This document shows positions 56,219-64,000 of a stretch of 64,000 nt of DNA, in pieces. Source of the stretch: Tragulus kanchil (Eukaryota; Chordata; Mammalia; Artiodactyla; Tragulidae); NCBI GenBank assembly GCA_022376925.1, contig JAIOJX010000030.1:170991298-171055297 (forward strand), written 5' to 3'. Each line of letters opens with the position of its first letter. Within the stretch, counting starts at the first letter, position 1. Under the pieces are notes generated by a model that saw only the letters and a program-made list of their open reading frames with translations, had not been told where the DNA came from and made no database searches. Made by a program: the position numbers and the translations under genes.

Positions 56219-58378
56219 CCATCTCATTTATAAACATTTCACTGTATTACCTGAGAAATTGTAGCACAAGGCATAGGGTGCCTGTGGCTGGAGTTCATCT
56301 CTGGCCCTATTCACTTTGATGCAGAATAATTCAATTAAACAAATACTCATTGAACACTTAATACTCCATGCCCATTATTGGGCAGTTAGGGATATGAAAC
56401 AATAAAATTACAAAAGATGTTTTGATCCCCTGTCAGGACTCGAGGGCTTAACTGCCAGCTGTGACAAGTGTTCTTGACTGACAGCCTTCAGCTGCCCACC
56501 CCCTCCAGGAGCTGACTCAGCTAGAAAAGGCTGCCTCAGGCAAGGCTGCTTCCCCTTCTCTTGGCGGCCCATGTATAATGACTGGTCTGAAGGTCTCAGC
56601 CTGAAGGGTCATCTCAGCTTCGGAGTTCTCCATAGGATTGGCTAAGGCCCCTCTGAGACTGCATTTCAGCCCAGCTATTCGCTTTGCCCAGTTCTGCTTT
56701 CTTCCCCTTCATTCTTCAGGGAGAATTCCAGGAGCCATTATCAGACATCTTCCTACACGCTAATGCTGTGTCCTAGGAAGCTTTACTATGAACAGAGCTA
56801 GTGGAGGTGATGGAATTCCAGATGAACTATTTCAAATCCTAAAATATGATGCTATTAAAATGCTACATTCAGTATGCTAGTGAATCGGGAAAACTCAGCA
56901 GTGGCCTCAGGACTGAAAAGGTCACTTTTCATTCTAATCCGAAATTCTCACTACCACACCATCGTACTCATTTCACATGCTAGCAAAGTAATGCTCAAAA
57001 TCCTCTAAGCTAGACTTCACCAGTAGGTGAACCAAGAAATTCAAGATGTACAAGCTGAATTTAGAAAATGCAGAGGCATGAGAGATCAAACTGCCAATAT
57101 CCATTGGATCATAGGAAGAGCAAGAGAATTCCAGAAAAACTCATACTTCTGCTTCATTGACTATTCTAAAGCCTCTGACTGTGTGGATCACAACAAATTG
57201 TGGAAAATTCTGAAAGAGATGGGAATACCAGACCACCTAACCTGCCTCCTGTGAAACCTATATGCAGGACAAGAAGCAACGGATACGTTCTGAGAAATGG
57301 TGTTAGTCAAACCATCTCATTTATAAACATTTCACTGTATTACCTGAGAAATTGTAGCACAAGGCATAGGGTGCCTGTGGCTGGAGTTCATCTCTGGCCC
57401 TATTCACTTTGATGCAGAATAATTCAATTAAACAAATACTCATTGAACACTTAATACTCCATGCCCATTATTGGGCAGTTAGGGATATGAAACAATAAAA
57501 TTACAAAAGATGTTTTGATCCCCTGTCAGGACTCGAGGGCTTAACTGCCAGCTGTGACAAGTGTTCTTGACTGACAGCCTTCAGCTGCCCACCCCCTCCA
57601 GGAGCTGACTCAGCTAGAAAAGGCTGCCTCAGGCAAGGCTGCTTCCCCTTCTCTTGGCGGCCCATGTATAATGACTGGTCTGAAGGTCTCAGCCTGAAGG
57701 GTCATCTCAGCTTCGGAGTTCTCCATAGGATTGGCTAAGGCCCCTCTGAGACTGCATTTCAGCCCAGCTATTCGCTTTGCCCAGTTCTGCTTTCTTCCCC
57801 TTCATTCTTCAGGGAGAATTCCAGGAGCCATTATCAGACATCTTCCTACACGCTAATGCTGTGTCCTAGGAAGCTTTACTATGAACAGAGCTAGTGGAGG
57901 TGATGGAATTCCAGATGAACTATTTCAAATCCTAAAATATGATGCTATTAAAATGCTACATTCAGTATGCTAGTGAATCGGGAAAACTCAGCAGTGGCCT
58001 CAGGACTGAAAAGGTCACTTTTCATTCTAATCCGAAATTCTCACTACCACACCATCGTACTCATTTCACATGCTAGCAAAGTAATGCTCAAAATCCTCTA
58101 AGCTAGACTTCACCAGTAGGTGAACCAAGAAATTCAAGATGTACAAGCTGAATTTAGAAAATGCAGAGGCATGAGAGATCAAACTGCCAATATCCATTGG
58201 ATCATAGGAAGAGCAAGAGAATTCCAGAAAAACTCATACTTCTGCTTCATTGACTATTCTAAAGCCTCTGACTGTGTGGATCACAACAAATTGTGGAAAA
58301 TTCTGAAAGAGATGGGAATACCAGACCACCTAACCTGCCTCCTGTGAAACCTATATGCAGGACAAGAAGCAACGGATA
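56219..58378. repeat. Tandem direct duplication 14 (offset 1093 bp)
   Basis: Copy 1 is 56219-57285, a 26-base bridge is 57286-57311, and copy 2 is 57312-58378. Copies match. It repeats an L2-like piece (56330-56400), about 380 bases of unannotated DNA and the first part of a BovB. Confidence 0.95.
56781..57285 (+). repeat. BovB (RTE) LINE, plus strand, cut at a duplication junction
   Basis: 'aacagagctagtggaggtga', 'aggctagcaaagtaatgctc'-like text and 'tttagaaaatgcagaggcat' mark BovB RT. A plus frame (57027-57254) shows CFIDYSKASDCVDHNKLWK, the RT palm block with its first catalytic Asp. It breaks at 57285; the continuation is at 57874-59277. Confidence 0.9.
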
Positions 58379-59277
58379 GGACCAGACATGCAACAATGGA
58401 CTGGTTCTAAATTGGGAAGGGAGTACTTCATGGCTGTATATTGTCACCCTACTTATTTAATTTATATGCAGAATGCATCATGGATGAAGCCAGCCTGGAT
58501 GAAGCACAAGGTAGGATCAAGATTTCTGGGAGAAATTCAATAACCTTTGGTGTTCAGGTGACACCACCCTTATGGCAGAAAGCAAAGAGAACTGAATAGC
58601 CTCTTGAAGGCAAAAGAGGAGAGTAAAAAATTTGGCCTAAGACTCAACATTCAGAAAACGAACATTATGGCATCCAGTCCCATCACTTTTGTGGCAAGTA
58701 GATAGGCAAATAATAGAAACAGAGACAGACTTTCTTTTCTTGGGCTCCAAAAGTCAGTGTGGACTATGACTGAAGCCATGAAATTAAAAGATGCTTGGTC
58801 CTTGGAAGAAAAGTTTTGACAAACATGAACAGCATATGAAAAGCAGAGACATCACTTTGCCAACAAAGTCCTTTAGTCAAAGCTATGGTTTTCCCAGTAG
58901 TCATGTATGGATGTGACAGCTGGACCATAAAGAAGGCCAAGCCTGCAAGAATTGGTGCCTTTGAACTGTGGTGTTGGAGAAGGTTCTTGAGAGTCTCTTG
59001 GACTGCAAGGAGATCAAGCCAGTCAATCCTAAAGGAAATCAAGTCTGAGTATTCATTGGAAGAGCTGATGCTGAAACTGAAGCTCCCAATACCTTGGCCA
59101 CGTAATGCAAAGAGACTACTCACTGGAAAAGATCCTGATGTTGGGGAAAATAGAAGGCAGGAGTAGAAGGGGATGACAGGACGAGTTGGTTGGTCGTCAT
59201 CACTGAATCAATGGACATGTGTTTGAGCAAGCGGTGTCACAAATAGTCAGACACGACTGAGCACCTGAACTGAATGT
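57874..59277 (+). pseudogene. BovB (RTE) LINE reverse transcriptase relic, plus strand
   Basis: Runs from the RT palm (CFIDYSKASDCVD, frame 58120-58347) through the thumb and C-terminal region (GCDSWTIKKAK, ELWCWRRFLRV, frame 58885-59166) to the tail 'gacacgactgagcacctgaa'. BovB is an RTE-clade non-LTR element whose enzyme also mobilises Bov-tA. Here it is dead: stops and frameshifts separate the blocks, and the second catalytic motif, YADD in active RTE elements, reads C-S-G-D at 58551-58562. The endonuclease domain is absent (5' truncation). Confidence 0.9.
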
Positions 59278-60105
59278 GTATGTCACGGTCAGCTTCCTGG
59301 GGAACCCAAATGGAAGCAATGGGATGTTGACAGAGCTTCTTACTCCAGAAGCTCACAATCAAGCTATAGAAGTAGATATGCTAGTAATAGTAATCCACTG
59401 TGTAAGTGTTGTGCTCGAGTTTGAATGGGAGTTGTTGCTATGAGAACCTTGAGGAAGAAGAGACAGAAACATCTTCCCCTCTTATCCTTCCTTTTCATCA
59501 GAACCAGAAAGCAGAGGCCCTGCCCTCAATTGGTGCATGGATGCAGGGTCATTATCATTTGGCGTAGTCAGGATGTGAAAGCATATCCAAGGGCTGTTTA
59601 TTCTTACTTCTTTTTCACAGCTTCTTCCTCTTTCTACTTACGTAACACCTCGATTTTCATTTCAAGTGGCGGATGGGGCTTTCTACAGCTCCCAGGTAGA
59701 CATTTACACATTCTGCAGTGGATCTAAAAGGCCAACTCCCAAGTAATAGGTTTGGGAAGATCAATAACACAAGTTGTTCCCAGACTTGCTCAAGCAGGTT
59801 CAACATCTATAATGTGAAGAAAAAAAAAAAAAGCCTCAAAGCTAGAAGAGAGCTCATCGAAAGATAGGTTCGATTACATCATTCAACCTTTAATTAAGCT
59901 GATGGCTTGGATTTCAGAAAATCAATGGAGCTTTCTTGCTTGTAGGAAGGAATACATTTCATATTTTATGTGCACATATTTATCTTTTTAATTCCGTTTC
60001 CGCATGTAGTTTCTTTAGTGGGTGCCTGTAATTGGACATGTATTCTTTTTGAAAGTTTAAATGTGAAAACTTTTTGCTAGAAATGTAGTTTATTACATTT
60101 GGAAT
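59278..60105. other. Unannotated DNA
   Basis: No gene or repeat recognised. Confidence 0.4.
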
Positions 60106-60935
60106 AAGATTTTAAAAGACCTTAAAAGTTAAATTAAAAAACATGCCAGGAAGTAGTATTTTGATTTTAAAAACTGTGTGTGTATGTGGAGGGGTGTAAA
60201 GGGTGTGAAAACATTTTTACGTGGGTATAATTAAGGTTTCAATCTGTTCTTTAGGAAGACTTTTGAATTTCCCTGTTGAATTGTTTATTTCAACAGAAGT
60301 TCACTGGGCAACAAAATATTGCACTAGGTGCTTTGAAGAGACCCCCCAAAGTATTCATCTGTGCTTGTATTTTAATTAAAGCTATGCAATGCTCAGTTAG
60401 TTGTAACTCTGTTATCTTGTTCAGTGTTAACATGGACAAACTGTTCTATCAGTGTCACAAGTGGCTTGCAGACAGCATTCATTGATGTTGCCGACAACAG
60501 GGACACCGTGCAATTTCCTCTCCCCATTTGCTGTTCAGGGTTTGATAGTTGTTTCAAGGGTCTTCACATCATCACAGATCGATTTTCCCTTTGTTATCCC
60601 CTTCTGCCTAAGTTTATCATTCTAGCACTTGGCATGCGTTAAACAAGTTCTGATCAGAATTGAATAATTCAAGGTTAGTGTTAGGAGATACAGACTCTTC
60701 TGGTCCTGGTGGAATTCAGGGAAATAGTTTTTAATAGCCTCACTAGAGGACCCAGTGGATTAAATTCAGGGTTAGGTCAGCAGGTTGAGCTCTCAGGACC
60801 ACGGTGGCAGAAACACAGTTAATTGGAAGGGCAGGAAAGGGCACCAGCAGTAGTTAATTGTTTTGCCCGGGGGCAGGAATTTTTTTTGACATTTTACATC
60901 GAAGAGCACAGGACCAGGAATGGTATGGGTATGCG

Positions 60936-61122
60936 TCTGTGTGTGTTCAGTCATGCCTGACTGTTTGTGACCTCATGGATGGTAGCCTGCCAGGCTACTC
61001 TGTCCGTCAGATTTTCCAGGCAAAAATACTCGAGTGGGTTGCTTTTTCCTACTCTAGGGGATCTTCCTGACCCAGGGCTTGAACTCAAGTCGCCTGCATT
61101 GGCAGGCGATTCTTCCAGGAAA
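60936..61122 (-). repeat. Bov-tA SINE, minus strand
   Basis: 'gtgttcagtcatgcctgact', 'agcctgccaggctactctgt', 'ctactctaggggatcttcct', 'tcgcctgcattggcaggcga'. Copied at 62023-62212. Confidence 0.88.
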
Positions 61123-62022
61123 TCGTGTGTGAGGGAGATAGTGAAAGGAACAGTTCTAATGCATATTTTTCTGGCATTTAAGAAATGCAGGTGAAGATTT
61201 TAAAGACCTTAAAAGTTAAATTAAAAAACATGCCAGGAAGTAGTATTTTGATTTTAAAAACTGTGTGTGTATGTGGAGGGGTGTAAAGGGTGTGAAAACA
61301 TTTTTACGTGGGTATAATTAAGGTTTCAATCTGTTCTTTAGGAAGACTTTTGAATTTCCCTGTTGAATTGTTTATTTCAACAGAAGTTCACTGGGCAACA
61401 AAATATTGCACTAGGTGCTTTGAAGAGACCCCCCAAAGTATTCATCTGTGCTTGTATTTTAATTAAAGCTATGCAATGCTCAGTTAGTTGTAACTCTGTT
61501 ATCTTGTTCAGTGTTAACATGGACAAACTGTTCTATCAGTGTCACAAGTGGCTTGCAGACAGCATTCATTGATGTTGCCGACAACAGGGACACCGTGCAA
61601 TTTCCTCTCCCCATTTGCTGTTCAGGGTTTGATAGTTGTTTCAAGGGTCTTCACATCATCACAGATCGATTTTCCCTTTGTTATCCCCTTCTGCCTAAGT
61701 TTATCATTCTAGCACTTGGCATGCGTTAAACAAGTTCTGATCAGAATTGAATAATTCAAGGTTAGTGTTAGGAGATACAGACTCTTCTGGTCCTGGTGGA
61801 ATTCAGGGAAATAGTTTTTAATAGCCTCACTAGAGGACCCAGTGGATTAAATTCAGGGTTAGGTCAGCAGGTTGAGCTCTCAGGACCACGGTGGCAGAAA
61901 CACAGTTAATTGGAAGGGCAGGAAAGGGCACCAGCAGTAGTTAATTGTTTTGCCCGGGGGCAGGAATTTTTTTTGACATTTTACATCGAAGAGCACAGGA
62001 CCAGGAATGGTATGGGTATGCG

Positions 62023-62212
62023 TCTGTGTGTGTTCAGTCATGCCTGACTGTTTGTGACCTCATGGATGGTAGCCTGCCAGGCTACTCTGTCCGTCAGATT
62101 TTCCAGGCAAAAATACTCGAGTGGGTTGCTTTTTCCTACTCTAGGGGATCTTCCTGACCCAGGGCTTGAACTCAAGTCGCCTGCATTGGCAGGCGATTCT
62201 TTACCAGGGAAA
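62023..62212 (-). repeat. Bov-tA SINE (block copy in duplication 15)
   Basis: Same element as 60936-61122, with a complete head (attctttaccagggaaat). Confidence 0.88.
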
Positions 62213-62509
62213 TCGTGTGTGAGGGGAGATAGTGAAAGGGAACAGTTCTAATGCATATTTTTTTCTGGCATTTAAGAAATGCAGGTGAAGATTTTAATAT
62301 TATTGTGAAATTATGCTTTGGTTGGTGAAAACCTTCATGTTACTCGGAGATGGACCACATGGATTATGGGCTTAGTATGGTTATAAAAAATGACTATAAA
62401 TACTCATCCTTAAGGATTTTTGTGTTCCTTGATGGGTTCCTTATTCTTTTAAATAGAGCACTCATGTTTATGTGAACTTGCATATCACACAGGGTAACTT
62501 GGACACAGA

Positions 62510-62728
62510 GCTTCCTAGGTGGCTCAGCATTAAAAAAAAAAAAAAAATTTCCCCTGGCAAGCAGAAGATGAAGGTTTGATCCCTGGGTCAGGAAGATTCT
62601 CTAGAGAATAAAATGGGAACGCATTCCAGTATTCTTGCCTGGGAAATCACTTAGACAGCGGAGCCTGGTGGGCTACAGTCAGTGGAGTCACAAGAGTTGG
62701 CCATGACTTAGGGACTAAACAACAACCA
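62510..62728 (+). repeat. Bov-tA SINE with an A run inside its head, plus strand
   Basis: 'agcttcctaggtggctcagc' is followed by 16 As (62532-62547), then 'atttcccctggcaagcag', 'tttgatccctgggtcagg', 'ccagtattcttgcctgggaa'. The A run replaces the usual 'taaagaatctgcc' part. Copied at 63607-63823. Confidence 0.85.
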
Positions 62729-62884
62729 CAACAAAACCTGAACACATGGCTTCTGAGGCAAAAGAATTGGAGGAATTCAGCCAAAGAAACCATGCCTTTG
62801 GGGACGTTTCTCTTCTCTGAATTCTCTGTGATATTATCTCATTAATTTCAAATTTAGCTGTGTTATTTTAATCTTTGTTATCCA

Positions 62885-63085
62885 GGCATTATGGTAGATG
62901 CTGGGGATAAAACAATAAGACAACTGTGAGTGTTTACTGCATGTTCAATGGATGGCCTAATAAAACTTACACTTACATGGTTGTTAGAACAGAACAGCTT
63001 GTTGGCTTAGGCCAGGCCTGCATCTGTTACAGTATGTAAGATAGACATGGTTTCTGCCTACATGGATCTTATTGTTTAGTGGTAG
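62885..63085. repeat. Possible old L2-like fragments
   Basis: 'tatggtagatgctggggata' and 'tacatggatcttattgttta' resemble the L2 tail. Diverged and low confidence. Confidence 0.35.
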
Positions 63086-63606
63086 AAACACACCACTGAC
63101 CAGGGGATCATCACTAGACGTGCTGGTGTAATGAGACCACGAAAGAGTATGTGTAGGTGTAATGAGAGCACAAAAGAGGGCAATAAGCTTTTATGTTCCT
63201 AGGTCAATCAAGGCTTTCCAGAAGAATTGACATGTATGGTAAGAGCAGAATAATGAGTAAAATAGGTTCAGGAAAAGAGGGATGGAGAGGATATAGATGT
63301 GCATTAAATAGAGGACACAGTAGTTACTAAGCTCCTGATCAGTGTTGGCTGTAAGGGATAGTAGCTCTTACAGACCAACCTTTGTCTGGGGGCCCTCTTT
63401 TTTTTTTTTGAGAATTATGCTTTGTTGGTGAAAACCTTCATGTTACTGGAATGACCACATGGATTATGGGCTTAGTATGGTTATAAAAATGACTATAAAT
63501 ACTCATCCTTAAGGATTTTGTGTTCCTTGATGGGTTCCTTATTCTTTTAAATAGAGCACTCATGTTTATGTGAACTTGCATATCACACAGGGTAACTTGG
63601 ACACAG

Positions 63607-63823
63607 AGCTTCCTAGGTGGCTCAGCTTTAAAAAAAAAACAATTTCCCCTGGCAAGCAGAAGATGAAGGTTTGATCCCTGGGTCAGGAAGATTCTCTAGA
63701 GAATAAAATGGGAACGCATTCCAGTATTCTTGCCTGGGAAATCACTTAGACAGCGGAGCCTGGTGGGCTACAGTCAGTGGAGTCACAAGAGTTGGCCATG
63801 ACTTAGGGACTAAACAACAACCA
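63607..63823 (+). repeat. Bov-tA SINE (block copy in duplication 16)
   Basis: Same element as 62510-62728. The A run is shorter here (10 As then caa) and the base before it differs. Confidence 0.85.
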
Positions 63824-64000
63824 CAACAAAACCTGAACACATGGCTTCTGAGGCAAAAGAATTGGAGGAATTCAGCCAAAGAAACCATGCCTTTGGGGAC
63901 GTTTCTCTTCTCTGAATTCTCTGTGATATTATCTCATTAATTTCAAATTTAGCTGTGTTATTTTAATCTTTGTTATCCAGGCATTATGGTAGATGCTGGG

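Larger units (their letters stand above)
60106..62300. repeat. Tandem direct duplication 15 (offset 1088 falling to 1087, then more at the tail)
   Basis: Copy 1 is 60106-61193 and copy 2 is 61194-62300. Copy 1's last ~90 bases lack bases in short runs: 'gattcttccaggaaatc' for 'gattctttaccagggaaatc', 'gagggagat' for 'gaggggagat', 'gaaaggaac' for 'gaaagggaac'. Confidence 0.95.
62309..64000. repeat. Tandem direct duplication 16 (offset 1104 falling to 1095), cut by the window end
   Basis: Copy 1 is 62309-63412 and copy 2 begins at 63413 and runs off the window. The first ~250 bases of copy 2 have lost nine bases net ('gctttgttgg' for 'gctttggttgg', 'tactggaatgacc' for 'tactcggagatggacc'). Later bases match. 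Confidence 0.93.

Noticed and set aside
970..62251. Pairs of identical open frames as tandem gene families (for example 970/2022, 31158/32304, 46743/45633, 60276/61363)
   Set aside because: They are byproducts of the block duplications. None has a recognised domain, splice context or start-site signal, and frames on both strands repeat equally.
830..64000. A ~1.1 kb satellite or periodic array
   Set aside because: The repeated blocks are mutually unrelated and each is only doubled; only the unit length is shared.

Overview
The window is mammalian, and specifically ruminant (most likely bovid), nuclear DNA. It carries many ruminant-restricted retroposons: Bov-tA/ART2-type SINEs, RTE-clade BovB LINE fragments and artiodactyl tRNA(Glu)-derived (CHR-type) SINEs. 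These lie on a background of old L1, L2, MIR and MER5 copies. I found no host protein-coding exon, no tRNA or rRNA gene and no CRISPR array. It reads as intergenic or intronic DNA, and almost all open frames are chance frames or transposon relics. Species cannot be fixed from the sequence alone.

The strongest signal is structural. At sixteen places a segment of about 1.05-1.19 kb is immediately followed by a second, nearly identical direct copy of itself. The segments are unrelated to one another, so this is not a satellite. About 17.3 kb, or 27% of the window, is second copy. Pairs start near 830, 4450, 8794, 10982, 17821, 28739, 30560, 34562, 38623, 45131, 47864, 49648, 53469, 56219, 60106 and 62309. 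In many pairs the mismatches (mostly single-base deletions in homopolymers) crowd around the junction, at the end of copy 1 or the start of copy 2. Short unmatched bridges sit between some copies. This is what unmerged contig overlaps from error-prone long reads would give, and assembly artefact is my leading explanation.

The main biological object is an endogenous class I (gamma-like) provirus on the minus strand, 9139-13557. It has TG...CA LTRs of about 500 bp, a 5-bp target duplication (gtcct) at 9134-9138 and 13558-13562, and a primer-binding site (13038-13055) complementary over 18/18 bases to tRNA-Phe. It has env only; gag and pol are gone. Two of the duplications fall inside it, giving three LTR copies and two env copies in the written sequence. 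Collapsed, it would be about 2.2 kb. One env transmembrane frame (10814-11449) is open through fusion peptide, CX6CC motif, membrane anchor and tail.

Layout: 1-8.8 kb is mostly unannotated DNA with two duplications, MIR, L2 and SINE pieces. 8.8-13.6 kb is the provirus. 13.6-28 kb is old repeats and unique DNA, with a twin-SINE insertion at 21.7-22.3 kb. 28.7-32.8 kb is a chained triple duplication. 34-39.8 kb holds two plus-strand L1 relics interrupted by SINEs. 41-44.3 kb is mostly unique with two long SINEs. 44.3-47.3 kb is an antisense L1 with nested Bov-tA and BovB. 47.6-52.2 kb holds another chained duplication with MER5 and BovB. 52.2-56.8 kb is mostly unique. 56.8-59.3 kb is a dead plus-strand BovB. 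The rest is unique DNA with Bov-tA copies in duplicated blocks.
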